Positions 16,216-25,698 of a DNA stretch of 64,000 bases are shown here, piece after piece. The notes beneath the pieces were generated by a model. The model was not told where the DNA came from. It was given only the letters and a program-made list of their open reading frames with translations, and made no database searches. The stretch is from Opitutaceae bacterium (GTDB lineage Bacteria > Verrucomicrobiota > Verrucomicrobiia > Opitutales > Opitutaceae), in NCBI GenBank assembly GCA_019634615.1, contig JAHCAZ010000018.1:1-64000 (forward strand). The letters run 5' to 3'. Position 1 is the first letter of the stretch, and each line of letters begins with the position of its first letter. The translations under genes and the position numbers were made by a program.

Positions 16216-18339
16216 ATGAGCACCCAACCCTTTTCCCCCGACGATCCCCAACTCACCGCCTACGCCCTGGGCGAACTCGAAGCCGCCGAGCGCGCCGCCG
16301 TCGAGGCCCGCCTGCGCGATGATCCCGCCGCCCGTGCGGCCGTGGAGGCGATCCGCGCCACGGCCCGGCAGCTGGAGACGGCGCTGGCCGCCGAGCCGCT
16401 GCCGGAGGTGGCGCCGGTGCGGGTCGCCCCGCGGCGAAGCCTGGGACGGATCCTCCGGCTGCCGCAGTTCTACTATGCGACGGCGACGCTGGCGGCCGCG
16501 TGCCTGGTCGTGCTGGTGGCGGTGCGCGGACCGGAGGCGAATCGCCTGGCGGTGGCTCCGCCAGTCGAGCCCGCGGTGTTGGCGGAGGAGACCGCGGTGA
16601 TGGCCAAGCGCGAGCGCGCTGAACCGGCGCCCGCGCCGGCCCCGGCAGCGCTGGCGCGACCAGCGGAAGCGCCGCAGCTGCAGGAGATCTCGGCGGCTGC
16701 GGTCGTGCGGGAAAACGAGGCCCGTGCGGCCGGGGCCCGGGCGAAGCGAGCCCAGATCGCCGAGTTCAAGGTCGATGCCGAAAAGGATCACGCGACCCTC
16801 CTGGGGAACGCGGGATCGGCCGCCCGCATCGGGATGAAGGCTCAGCGTGCGCCGGTCGCGTATGGCACGAAGGCGACCTTTGGCCTCGTCGCCGACCCGG
16901 GCATGAACACCGAGACCTACGCCTACCAGGCGGAGACCGGTTTCGTCGAAGCGGCACAGAACCCGCTTTCGACCTTCGCGATCGACGTGGACACGGCGAG
17001 CTACGCCAACGTGCGTCGCTTCCTCAACCAGGGTCGGCTGCCGCCCGCGGACGCGGTGCGCATCGAGGAACTGCTGAACTATTTCCCCTACCGCTACACG
17101 CCGCCGGCGGGCTCCGATCCCGTCGGGATCACGCTGGAAGTCGCCGCGGCGCCCTGGGCGCCGGATCGCCGGCTCGTGCGCGTCGGCCTGAAGGGGCGCG
17201 AGGTCACCACCGGCGAGCGGCCGGCGGCCAACCTGGTGTTCCTGCTCGATGTGTCCGGCTCGATGAACCACCCCAACAAGCTCCCGCTGGTGCAGGAGTC
17301 GCTGCGCCTGCTCGTGGCCCGGCTGCGCCCGGACGACCGGGTGGCCATCGTGACCTATGCGGGCAGTTCCGGCCTGGCCCTGCCGTCGACGCCCGTGGTG
17401 CGCGCCGCGGAGATCCTGGCGGCCGTGGCCGACCTGCGCCCGGGCGGTTCCACCAACGGCGCCATGGGTATCCAACTCGCGTACGACATAGCGAAGGCGA
17501 ATTTCGTGACCGGCGGCCTGAACCGCGTGATCCTGTGCACCGACGGCGACTTCAACGTCGGCGTCACCAGCGAGGGCGACCTCGTGCGCCTGATCGAGGA
17601 GAAGGCGAAGTCCGGCGTGTTTCTCACCGTGCTCGGCTTTGGCATGGGCAACTACAAGGATGCGACCCTCGAGCGCCTCGCCGACAAGGGCAACGGGCAC
17701 TACGGGTACATCGATGGGAAGCGCGAGGCGGAGAAGCTGCTCGTGGCGCAGGTCAACGGCACGCTGGTGACGGTGGCCAAGGACGTGAAGGTGCAAGTGG
17801 AGTTCAACCCGGCGCGCGTCGCGGCCTACCGGCTGATCGGCTATGAGAATCGGCGGCTGGCCAAGGAGGACTTCAACAACGACGCGGTGGACGCGGGCGA
17901 GCTCGGGGCCGGGCACACGGTCACGGCGCTGTACGAGATCGTGCCGGCGGGCCAGGTGCCGCCGGGTGGCGCGGCGGTGGATGACTTGAAGTACGGGCGG
18001 ACGGAGACGGGCGCGGCGCCGCCGGCGGCGAGCGACGAGCTGCTCAACGTGAAGGTGCGCTTCAAGGCCCCGGCGGCGGAGGCCAGCGAGCGCCGGGAAT
18101 TCCCCCTGCGGGACGCCGGCCTCGGCTTCGCGGCGGCCAGCGCCGACTTCAAGTTCGCGGCGGCGGTGACGAGCTTCGGCCAGCTGCTCCGGGACTCATC
18201 CTACCGCGGCGCGGCCACCTGGGCCGACGTGACGGCCTGGGCGCGGGCCGGGCTGGGGGACGACGCCGGCGGCTATCGCAGCGAGTTCCTGGCGCTCGTG
18301 GCGCAGGCCGCGGAGCTCAATCGCGCGAACGCGCAATGA
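16216..18339 (+). CDS. Anti-sigma-like / von Willebrand factor A membrane protein
   Basis: A 707-aa protein joining three parts. Residues 1-60 (LTAYALGELEAAERAAVEARL) resemble anti-sigma N-termini of the zinc-free kind; there is no HxxxCxxC motif. A transmembrane helix follows at about residues 92-112 (YYATATLAAACLVVLVAV). The periplasmic part has the family segment PLSTFAIDVDTASYANVRRFL, a VWA domain with the MIDAS motif FLLDVSGSMN (about residue 345) and a C-terminal DUF3520-like region, as in E. coli YfbK. It probably holds the upstream ECF factor and may sense an extracytoplasmic state through the VWA domain. The stop is 1 bp from the convergent gene's stop. Confidence 0.9.
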   Translation: MSTQPFSPDDPQLTAYALGELEAAERAAVEARLRDDPAARAAVEAIRATARQLETALAAEPLPEVAPVRVAPRRSLGRILRLPQFYYATATLAAACLVVLVAVRGPEANRLAVAPPVEPAVLAEETAVMAKRERAEPAPAPAPAALARPAEAPQLQEISAAAVVRENEARAAGARAKRAQIAEFKVDAEKDHATLLGNAGSAARIGMKAQRAPVAYGTKATFGLVADPGMNTETYAYQAETGFVEAAQNPLSTFAIDVDTASYANVRRFLNQGRLPPADAVRIEELLNYFPYRYTPPAGSDPVGITLEVAAAPWAPDRRLVRVGLKGREVTTGERPAANLVFLLDVSGSMNHPNKLPLVQESLRLLVARLRPDDRVAIVTYAGSSGLALPSTPVVRAAEILAAVADLRPGGSTNGAMGIQLAYDIAKANFVTGGLNRVILCTDGDFNVGVTSEGDLVRLIEEKAKSGVFLTVLGFGMGNYKDATLERLADKGNGHYGYIDGKREAEKLLVAQVNGTLVTVAKDVKVQVEFNPARVAAYRLIGYENRRLAKEDFNNDAVDAGELGAGHTVTALYEIVPAGQVPPGGAAVDDLKYGRTETGAAPPAASDELLNVKVRFKAPAAEASERREFPLRDAGLGFAAASADFKFAAAVTSFGQLLRDSSYRGAATWADVTAWARAGLGDDAGGYRSEFLALVAQAAELNRANAQ

Positions 18340-18340
18340 C

Positions 18341-21300
18341 TCAGCGCCGCCGGCGGCGCCACGCCGACCAGGCGACCACGCCGAGGCCCAGGCCGAGGAG
18401 CGCGTAGGTGGAGGGCTCGGGGACCGGCACGAAATTGAGCATCAGCGATTCGCCGTATTCGCCGCCGAGCGACAAGGTGAACGTGCCGTTCCGCCCGTCG
18501 AGCTCGGTGCTGTTGGCGAACTGGCTGAAATCCACGCTGAACTTCGCCGGGTCGAATCCGACGGTGCTGTACGACTCGATCACCATCCAGCTGTAGGCCT
18601 GGCTGGGATCGAAGTTGGCCGCCTGGCCGGCGGTGCCGTTGGCCTGCAGCGTGATGATCTTGATGCTGAAGCGCTCATCGGACGTGGCCGTGATGTAAAG
18701 CGTCGTGTCGGCGACGATCGAGATCAGGTCCCAGCCTGCCGGGCCCTCCCCGCTGGCGTCGCGCAGGTTCCACTCCAGCGTGCCGCCGGAGGCGAGGGTC
18801 AGCTCGTCGAAGCGCAGGCGGCCGATCGGGCCCTCGTTCGCCAAGCCAGGGGCGACGGTCACGTTGGCCCCGATGACGGGGTGCGAGGCGAACGTGCCGT
18901 GGCCGGCGAGGCGGCCCGACTCGGCGATGATGTCGTTCCCCAGGGTGGTGTCGTGGTTGACCGCGAGCGTGCCGCCCTTGAGCAGGACCGAATCGTAGCC
19001 GAGCTGGACGTAGCTGTACGAGTACTCGTAGCTGCTGTACTCGCCGCCGTACGCATTGCCCGAGACGATCAGCGTGCCGGCGCGGATCTCGGCGCTGATG
19101 GCGGCCTCCCGGCCCTGGTCGCCGATGCCGTAGAAATCCATGTCCCCGTAGACCCGGAGCGTGCCCGGTCCGTCCTTGACGAAGGTCGCCGTGCCCCAGC
19201 CCTCGCCGGTATCGGTGTGGATGTTGCCAACGAACTTGGTGTCGGTGCCCTCGGGCTGCACGACCTTGAACACCGTCGCGTCCTGCAAGAGGTGGAACGT
19301 GGCGTAGTCGCTGTCCTCCCGGCTGTCCAGGCCGTGGATGACCGGGGCGTTCGTCTGGACATACACATCGCTGTAGGAACCGCCGCCAAAACCCAGCCGG
19401 CCGACGCCGGTGGCCGTGGGGGAGGCGATCGTCAGCTGGGCATAGGGTCGGAGGTAGACGCCGCCGGAGAACGTATTGTCGCCGGAGAGCTCGAGCGAGG
19501 CGTCCTCCAGCAGATCGAGGCCGCCCGTGCCGGAGATCGTGCCGCCCAGTCGGAACGGCTCGAAATCGTTAATGCTCAGGCTGGCGTTGAGCTGGATGGG
19601 ATTGTTGACGGTGAAGAGGCCTTCACCCGTCGGCTCGGACACACCGAGCTCGGCGTAGAGCTCGGAGCTGGCTTCACCCGGAACCGTGATGTTGTGGGGC
19701 TGGACCACCAGGGCGCCGCCGCCGAGGGCCTGCTCGTTCCCGAGGAGCAGGCGGCCGGCGTAGAGCGTCGTCGCGCCGCCATGGGAATTTTGACCCGAGA
19801 GCAGGACGGTGGAATACTCCTCCTTGTTCGGGTCGCCCATGGTCCCGAGCGTGTTCGGCTCGCCGATGAAGACCTGGGCGGAGGCGCCGGAGAGGGTGCT
19901 GGCGACCTCGAGGGCGCCGCCCTTGTAGGCCGCGAACCGGTAGTTCCCGTCCTGGCCCGGGGTGAGGTTGCCCGTCAGGCGGAGGCCGGGTCCATTGATC
20001 TCGCCGTAGGTGTCATACACCGCCGAGGCGGTGCCGACGTACACGCCGTTGGTGAAGGCGCTGAGATTCAGGTCGGCGATCACGCGGGTCGTGTTGACGT
20101 TGGGGCCGAGGTCGAAGCCAATGATGCCCTGGGTCGCGGGGCTGAAGTGCGGCAGGAGGTCGGCCGGCAGCAACTCCGGGTCCTCGGTGCCGATGTAGCT
20201 GCCGCGGTCCATCGTGTAGGTCCCGCCGGGGAGCGCCACGCCGTCACCGAAGATCAGCGCCGAGTTGCTCACGTTCACCGTCCCGCTGAAATCGTTGGTC
20301 GTGTTCATCAGGCGCACGGTGAGCGGCAGCTCGGCCGGGGAGCTGACGTCGAGGTTGCGGGCGCCGGTCAGCGGGCTCGCGACCGCCAGCGTGCCGCCGC
20401 CGCCGCCGAAGCGGTAGGTCGAGCCGAAGGGCGTGATCACCGCCGCCGGATCGAGGACCGCGCCGGTGGCGCTGCCGAGGCGCACCGTGCCGTTGAGGCC
20501 GGTGAGCGAGATCGGCGTGTCGAAATGATCGAGGCCGACCGAGAGATCCGAGTCGAAGCCGATCGTGCCGGCGGAGGCGGCATCGATCTCGCTGAGGAAG
20601 AGGCCGACGTTGTTGTCGACGCCGATGCCCGCGTAACCATCCGAGCGGACCAAAATGCCGCCGGTGATGCCGGGCGTGTTGTCCTCGCCGCCGAAGATCA
20701 GGACGCCCTTGGTCACGTCCGTGCCGCCGGTCCAGCCGCTGCTGCCGGTGACGATGACGGCGCCCTCGGCGTCGATCGTGAGCTTGCGGGCGCCGCCGGT
20801 CTCGCTGATCCCGCCCTCGATGAACAGCGGGCGGCCCGTTGGCGCGATGATCGTGTCCGCCGCGAGCATCACCAGGCCCTCGAAACTGAGCTCATCGTCG
20901 TTTTCGGTGCGGATCGTGCCGTTGCTGACAACGGGGTTGCCCACGCGCACGTCGCTCTCGCTGTAGTAGCCGTCAACGAGCTTGGACGAGGCGATCAGCG
21001 TGCCGCCGTTGAACACGAGCGTGCCCGTCCCCAGGGAGGTGGAGGCCCCCGACCCGATGGCGACCCGGCCGCCCGACAGGACCAGCCCGCCGCTCCACCC
21101 CTCGTTGTAGGATTCCTGGAGCATCAGGGTGCCGCTGCCGGTCTTGGTGATCTGGCCGATGCCGGAGACGTAGTATTCGAGGGCGAGCCCGCCGCTCTGG
21201 ATGTCCCAGGTCTGGTTCTGCGGCACGTAGACGCGGTAGGCGCCGATCTGCGAGAACAGGGGCTGAGCCGGCGCATAGACGAGGCCGTCGGCGCCGATGG

Positions 21301-21598
21301 TCAGGTCGCCGTAATCGTCGTCGAGGTGATAGGGCCGCGTGATGCCGGTGATCGAGAGCCGGCGGGCATTGATGTCCGTGTAGAAGGTGACGGAGTGCCG
21401 GGCCGAGTCGCCGAAGATAAACTCCTCGGTGCCATCGTTGAGCGGCAGGACATCGCCGAGCCAGTTCTCCGCCACGTCCGTGCCATCGTAGCTGCCCAAG
21501 CCGGTCCAGGTGACCGAGACCTGGGCGCCAGCCGTGAGGATACTGCCGAGAATGATGCCGATGGCCAGAAGGGTGTGGGTTCCACGCGGGCGTTTCAT
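18341..21598 (-). CDS. PEP-CTERM protein with autotransporter-type beta-strand repeats
   Basis: Secreted surface or matrix protein of 1,085 aa. It has a signal peptide (TLLAIGIILGSILTAGAQ), then many glycine-rich beta-helix repeats (such as TKTGSGTLMLQESYNEGWSG and LVFNGGTLIA), typical of the autotransporter-associated beta-strand repeat. The C-terminus carries the sorting tag VPEPSTYALLGLGLG, a hydrophobic helix and a basic tail RRRRR. Such tags are removed by an exosortase, usually encoded with exopolysaccharide genes; none is in this window. Function beyond a structural or adhesive role is unknown. A 926-codon frame on the opposite strand is only its shadow. Confidence 0.93.
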   Translation of the reverse strand: MKRPRGTHTLLAIGIILGSILTAGAQVSVTWTGLGSYDGTDVAENWLGDVLPLNDGTEEFIFGDSARHSVTFYTDINARRLSITGITRPYHLDDDYGDLTIGADGLVYAPAQPLFSQIGAYRVYVPQNQTWDIQSGGLALEYYVSGIGQITKTGSGTLMLQESYNEGWSGGLVLSGGRVAIGSGASTSLGTGTLVFNGGTLIASSKLVDGYYSESDVRVGNPVVSNGTIRTENDDELSFEGLVMLAADTIIAPTGRPLFIEGGISETGGARKLTIDAEGAVIVTGSSGWTGGTDVTKGVLIFGGEDNTPGITGGILVRSDGYAGIGVDNNVGLFLSEIDAASAGTIGFDSDLSVGLDHFDTPISLTGLNGTVRLGSATGAVLDPAAVITPFGSTYRFGGGGGTLAVASPLTGARNLDVSSPAELPLTVRLMNTTNDFSGTVNVSNSALIFGDGVALPGGTYTMDRGSYIGTEDPELLPADLLPHFSPATQGIIGFDLGPNVNTTRVIADLNLSAFTNGVYVGTASAVYDTYGEINGPGLRLTGNLTPGQDGNYRFAAYKGGALEVASTLSGASAQVFIGEPNTLGTMGDPNKEEYSTVLLSGQNSHGGATTLYAGRLLLGNEQALGGGALVVQPHNITVPGEASSELYAELGVSEPTGEGLFTVNNPIQLNASLSINDFEPFRLGGTISGTGGLDLLEDASLELSGDNTFSGGVYLRPYAQLTIASPTATGVGRLGFGGGSYSDVYVQTNAPVIHGLDSREDSDYATFHLLQDATVFKVVQPEGTDTKFVGNIHTDTGEGWGTATFVKDGPGTLRVYGDMDFYGIGDQGREAAISAEIRAGTLIVSGNAYGGEYSSYEYSYSYVQLGYDSVLLKGGTLAVNHDTTLGNDIIAESGRLAGHGTFASHPVIGANVTVAPGLANEGPIGRLRFDELTLASGGTLEWNLRDASGEGPAGWDLISIVADTTLYITATSDERFSIKIITLQANGTAGQAANFDPSQAYSWMVIESYSTVGFDPAKFSVDFSQFANSTELDGRNGTFTLSLGGEYGESLMLNFVPVPEPSTYALLGLGLGVVAWSAWRRRRR

Positions 21599-21718
21599 GG
21601 CGCAATTCTGCTCCGCGGGTGGGCCCGCCTCAAGGCGATTGTTGCAATCCTGTGTCGCTAGTAGCCTGCAGGTATCGGCCGGGCCCTGACCAGCACCCGC
21701 GTTGCCGTCGGCGGGAGG

Positions 21719-23458
21719 TCAAGGCCGGGCGGGGTCGGACAAGAGCTTGTGGATCAATACTTCACCCGCGCGGCCCTTGACCTTCACGGAGCCGAGAGGG
21801 AGGGTCCGCCACGGGCGGGTGGCGGCCCGCAGCGTGGCGTCGCTGACGATCACATCAGTCGCATGGGCGGGATCGCGGGTCAGGGCCTGCAGGCGGGCGG
21901 CGACGTTCACGCCGTCGCCGATGACCGAGTAGTTGAGACGGCGGTGCGAGCCGATGTTGCCGGCGACGACGCGGGCGGTATTGATGCCGATGCCGAACGC
22001 GAGCGGTGGGCGACCTTCGGCGGCGAGCACGGTGTTGAGCTGCGCCAGGGCGTGCCGCATCGCCTGGGCGGCCGCCAAGGCGCGGTCGGCGGCGTCCGGC
22101 TGGGCGAGCGGGGCGCCGAACAGGGCCATGATCGCATCGCCGATGAACTTGTCGATGACCCCGCCTTCGGCCTCGATCGCCTGGCTCATCGCGTCCAGGT
22201 ACCGGTTGAGCAGCGCGATCAGCTCGCGCGGCGCCAGCGACTCGCTGAGCGTCGTGAAGCCCCGCAGGTCCACGAACAGGATCGTCACCGGGCGCTCCTC
22301 ACCGCCGAGCGCGGCGCCGTCGCGGAGGAGTTGGGCTGCGACGGCGGGCGACACGTTCTTGTCCAGGAGATCGCGGACCCGGTCGCGCTCAGCCAGGCCG
22401 GCGCTCATGCGGTTGAAGCTGGCGGCGAGTTGGCCAAGCTCGTCGGCGCGATCAAGCTCGATCCGGGCGTTGTAGTCGCCGCGGGCGATGACCTCGGTGT
22501 GCGCGGCCAGGGCCTGCACGGGGCGGCTGACGCTGCGGGCGGCGCCGAGGGCCACCACGGACGCCGCCACCAGCGCGGCCACCGCGATGAGCGCGATCAC
22601 GTGCTCTAGCTCGCGAGCGGGGGCCAGCTCGGCCGCGAGCGAGCGCTGCAACGCGATGCGCGCCGGATCGTCACCGAGTAGGCCGAGCGGGGTGAAGAGG
22701 GTGACGAAGGGCTCGTCATCGAGGTCGACGACCGTCGTGCCGGCCGTGGCCCGCGTATCGGGCGTCATCTGGGCCGCGACGGTCTGCGCGCGCGCCGGAG
22801 GCAGGGTGGTGGCCAGGACCCGGCGGGCGGCCTCGCCGGGACCGCTGACGAAGGTGACCTCGGCCTGCGTGGTCAGGCGCAGCGCCTGGGCGAAGGAATC
22901 GTCGATGGGAAACGCTGCGCCGAACCAGCCGATGATGTTGGGCCGCGGCGCGTAGAGCGGGACCACGACGAGCACGTGCAGCCGGCCCGCGAGGTAGGCG
23001 AAGTCGCCGGCCTGGTCGGCGTTGCCCGCCTCGGCCTGCTGCACGAGGTGGCGGAACGGGCCGCAGGCCTCGTCGTCGAGCTCGTCCATGGTCGTGGCCA
23101 GCATGTGCCCCTCCGGATCGAAGGCCGCCACGACGGGCACCTCGAGCCGCTCGGCGTAGCTCAGGAGGGTCGAGCGCAGCGTGTGGCGGTCGAGCACGTC
23201 CTGCAGGTAGAGGGTGCGCATCGGCCAGTCGGCGCTGACGACCTTTGCGCTCTGGGCCAGGCGGTCCTGGCGAAGCTCGACGGAGAACCGGAACACGCGC
23301 AGGGCCCCGGCCAGGTTCTGCTCGATGTGCGCGATCGCGTTCGCCCGGTTGGCGCGGGTGACGAGAACGTACGCCCCACCCAGCGCCGCCGCCAGCAGGC
23401 CGAGGATGAGCACGAGCAGGCGGGTCCGAAAGCGCCGGAAGGAAAGCAACCCGGCCAT
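21719..23458 (-). CDS. Membrane adenylate cyclase with extracytoplasmic sensor and HAMP domains
   Basis: Class III nucleotide cyclase of 579 aa. TM1 is at 12-34, a periplasmic sensor domain at about 35-285, TM2 at 287-307, HAMP at 308-360 and the cyclase domain at about 390-570. Metal-binding Asp397 (FVDLRGF) and Asp441 (IGDAIMALFG) are present, as are Lys437 and an aspartate in VIGDGVNVAARL that favour ATP over GTP. The ATG at 23,458 was chosen: it lies 2 bp after the upstream gene's stop, and the longer frame is not credible. It is third in an operon behind an outer-membrane-type protein and a cupredoxin, whose state it may sense. Confidence 0.9.
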   Translation of the reverse strand: MAGLLSFRRFRTRLLVLILGLLAAALGGAYVLVTRANRANAIAHIEQNLAGALRVFRFSVELRQDRLAQSAKVVSADWPMRTLYLQDVLDRHTLRSTLLSYAERLEVPVVAAFDPEGHMLATTMDELDDEACGPFRHLVQQAEAGNADQAGDFAYLAGRLHVLVVVPLYAPRPNIIGWFGAAFPIDDSFAQALRLTTQAEVTFVSGPGEAARRVLATTLPPARAQTVAAQMTPDTRATAGTTVVDLDDEPFVTLFTPLGLLGDDPARIALQRSLAAELAPARELEHVIALIAVAALVAASVVALGAARSVSRPVQALAAHTEVIARGDYNARIELDRADELGQLAASFNRMSAGLAERDRVRDLLDKNVSPAVAAQLLRDGAALGGEERPVTILFVDLRGFTTLSESLAPRELIALLNRYLDAMSQAIEAEGGVIDKFIGDAIMALFGAPLAQPDAADRALAAAQAMRHALAQLNTVLAAEGRPPLAFGIGINTARVVAGNIGSHRRLNYSVIGDGVNVAARLQALTRDPAHATDVIVSDATLRAATRPWRTLPLGSVKVKGRAGEVLIHKLLSDPARP

Positions 23459-23460
23459 GG

Positions 23461-24105
23461 CTAGTAGGCGCCGGTCCGGGTCTCGGGGGCGCGGCGGATG
23501 CGCCGGTCGGGCTTCAGCGTGAGCGCCACGGTCTCGGCGGCCGCGGCACCGGCGGTGAGGACCAGCTCCCGCGACACGGGCCGGGCCAGGCGGGGATGCC
23601 AGATCTCGAGGCGGTAACGCCCGGGCGGGGCTCCGACCAGCCGGGCGGAACCATCGGTGCCGGTCTTCGCGAACCACGGGGTGGGGAGGACCACCACGTA
23701 GGCGATCATCCAGTCGTGGATGTTGCATCCGAGCGCGACGACACCGGGGAGGTCGAACAGGACGGACTCCGAGGCGCCGCTGGCGTAGAGCGGTTTCTCG
23801 AAGCGCTTGGGCTTCGAGAGCGAGTAGATGTGGTGCTGGACCGTGTCGCGATTGGGGAAATTCACCCGTGTGCCGACGGCGACCGGCGTGACGTACGGGT
23901 CGAATTCCTTGTCCTCCTGCGCCACGACGGCCTCGACCGGGGCGGGCGCGGGGGCCGGCGCATCGAGGGGCACGAGCGAGACCACGGCGTCGGCGACCGG
24001 GAGTTCGCCGTGGATGACCCGCACCGCGAGCGCCGCCTCCTGCGCGGCCAAGGTGGCGGCAAACAGCAGGGCGGCGGCGGCGATGAGGCGGTGGGTGAGC
24101 GGCAT
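23461..24105 (-). CDS. Periplasmic cupredoxin-like protein
   Basis: Secreted 214-aa protein. A signal peptide occupies about residues 1-21 (RLIAAAALLFAATLAAQ). The cupredoxin region has FPNRDTVQHHIYS, with His91 or His92, and LGCNIHDWM, with Cys127, His130 and Met133, the usual type-1 copper ligand pattern. After about residue 150 a beta-sandwich-like stretch follows (GSARLVGAPPGRYRLEIWHP). Databases often call such proteins methylamine utilization proteins, but no methylamine dehydrogenase genes are present, so that name is not supported here. It is spaced 2 bp from both neighbours, showing tight operon organisation. Confidence 0.85.
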   Translation of the reverse strand: MPLTHRLIAAAALLFAATLAAQEAALAVRVIHGELPVADAVVSLVPLDAPAPAPAPVEAVVAQEDKEFDPYVTPVAVGTRVNFPNRDTVQHHIYSLSKPKRFEKPLYASGASESVLFDLPGVVALGCNIHDWMIAYVVVLPTPWFAKTGTDGSARLVGAPPGRYRLEIWHPRLARPVSRELVLTAGAAAAETVALTLKPDRRIRRAPETRTGAY

Positions 24106-24107
24106 CG

Positions 24108-25010
24108 TCAGAAGCGATGGACCAGACTGAGGGTCCAGGTTGAGGTGTCGTACTCGATGCCGATGGCGTTGGTCACCCGCACGGCGCCATAACGCACGGC
24201 CAGCGCGGTGCGGTCGGTCAGCGCCGGCGCGAGTTCCGCCCACCACGAGTCTGCCCGGCTGTCGCGGACCCGGTAGGCCACCCAGCCGGGCCCGTAGGTA
24301 TCGGTCACCGCCCAGGCCAGCGTGTTGTAGTGATTGAAGATCACGGGGCCGAGGCCCCCGCCGATGGCTTGCGCCCAGATGGCCCCGGCCGCATTGGCGG
24401 TGAACTCGCCCCACTGCCGGGCTGCGCCGACGCCGACCTGCCAGCCGTCGGCCACGTCGTGGTGCAGCTCGAGGAACAGCCGGCGGGTCGTGACATCGTA
24501 CGGCTCCTCTCGCGCCACGAGACGCGTCCAGCCGGCCCCGGCCGCCGCGCGCCAGCTCTCGGCCAGGCGCTGGCCGAAGCGGACGGTCACGTCCGGCTGC
24601 CAGCCGTTGCGGCCGGATTCGCGGTACGCGTGCCCCGCCAGCGAGCCGCTGGCCTCGACGATGGGCGCGTAGGGCCCGAGCCCGAACTTGCGCCGCAGGG
24701 TCAGTTGCCCGGTCGCACCGGCGCGGTCGAGGGCGTCGAAGCGGTCCACGTGCTGCAGCGAAGCTCCGGCCTCGGTGAACAGGAGCCAGTCGCGCGCGAG
24801 CTGGCGGGCGGTGGTGAAACGGACGGCAATCTCGTCGACGCGGGCCGATTTCTGCGTGGGCCCGTGCGAGGTGCGACTGAGGTTGTCGACCCAGGCGGTC
24901 GAGGCCTGGACGCTGGACGCGGCGGCCGCCGCCGGGATCAGGCCCAAGCCGAGGCCGAGGCCTCCGAGCAACGCGCGGCCCAGGTTCCGCAATCGACGGG
25001 GGTGAGTCAT
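24108..25010 (-). CDS. Predicted outer-membrane beta-barrel protein
   Basis: A 300-aa protein not assigned to a named family. A signal sequence covers about residues 1-32 (LLGGLGLGLGLIPAAAAAS). The rest alternates aromatic and polar residues in short strands (RDWLLFTEAGASLQHV, LELHHDVADGWQVGVGAARQW, ALAVRYGAVRV) and ends in SLVHRF, a terminal phenylalanine as expected of an outer-membrane barrel. Its ATG overlaps the stop of the TesA-like gene by 4 bp, and the cupredoxin gene follows after 2 bp. It could be the channel or receptor part of the barrel/cupredoxin/cyclase set. Confidence 0.75.
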   Translation of the reverse strand: MTHPRRLRNLGRALLGGLGLGLGLIPAAAAASSVQASTAWVDNLSRTSHGPTQKSARVDEIAVRFTTARQLARDWLLFTEAGASLQHVDRFDALDRAGATGQLTLRRKFGLGPYAPIVEASGSLAGHAYRESGRNGWQPDVTVRFGQRLAESWRAAAGAGWTRLVAREEPYDVTTRRLFLELHHDVADGWQVGVGAARQWGEFTANAAGAIWAQAIGGGLGPVIFNHYNTLAWAVTDTYGPGWVAYRVRDSRADSWWAELAPALTDRTALAVRYGAVRVTNAIGIEYDTSTWTLSLVHRF

Positions 25011-25633
25011 TGCAGCAGCGACCTTAGGTGCCCCCAGACGGTGCCCGCAATGACAGACTGGCCCTGGGCGGTCGGATGGATGAGGTCGGCCTGGTTGAGC
25101 TCCGGCACGGCGCCGACGCCCTCGAGCAGGAAGGGGATGAGCGTGGCGCCGTTGCGCGCGGCGAGCTCCGGGAAGACGGCCTGGTATTGCCGGCGGAAAT
25201 CCTCGCTCATGTTGGCGGGCATTTGCATGCCGGCGAGCACGATGCGGATGGCGGGCTGCTTGCGGCGGGCGCGGTCGATGATGCCCTGCAGGTTGGCGCG
25301 GGTGACGGTGGGGTCGATGCCGCGCAGGCCGTCGTTGCCGCCGAGCGCGACGACGAGGATGTCCACGGGCTGGCGCAGGATCCAGTCGATCCGGCGCAAC
25401 CCGCCCGCGGTCGTGTCGCCGCTGATGCCGGCATTGACCACGCGCCAGCCGAGGCCGGCCGCGTCGATCCGGGCCTGGATCAGGGCGGGGTAGGCCTCCG
25501 CGGCCGGGGACTCGAGCCCGTAGCCGGCCGTGATGCTGTCGCCGACGAAGACCACGGTCCGCGGCTCGCCGGCGGCGAGGGCGGAAAGGGTGGAAACGAG
25601 GAGGAGGCAGGCCAGCAGGGGACGGACAAACAT
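25007..25633 (-). CDS. SGNH/GDSL esterase (TesA-like)
   Basis: Exported lipolytic esterase of 208 aa, similar to E. coli TesA (acyl-thioesterase I / lysophospholipase L1). A signal peptide is at about residues 1-20. The four SGNH blocks are present: VFVGDSITAGYG (nucleophile Ser), the glycine in NAGISGDTT, GGND, and DLIHPTAQG (Asp-His). It is divergent from a YbbA/YbbP-like ABC system, the same layout as tesA-ybbA-ybbP in E. coli, which supports a shared role. Its stop overlaps the start of the barrel gene, so it heads that operon. Confidence 0.9.
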   Translation of the reverse strand: MFVRPLLACLLLVSTLSALAAGEPRTVVFVGDSITAGYGLESPAAEAYPALIQARIDAAGLGWRVVNAGISGDTTAGGLRRIDWILRQPVDILVVALGGNDGLRGIDPTVTRANLQGIIDRARRKQPAIRIVLAGMQMPANMSEDFRRQYQAVFPELAARNGATLIPFLLEGVGAVPELNQADLIHPTAQGQSVIAGTVWGHLRSLLQ

Positions 25634-25698
25634 GGGGAAAATCGACCGCTCAAACTAGTCTTCGTGCGTTTTTTCGCTTTGTATGGGTGCTTCGCAAC

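Noticed and set aside
18881-21661. 926-codon frame on the plus strand
   Set aside because: It lies antisense to the PEP-CTERM gene, which has a signal peptide, repeats and sorting tag; the plus frame is an Arg/Ala/Gly-rich shadow produced by GC codon bias.
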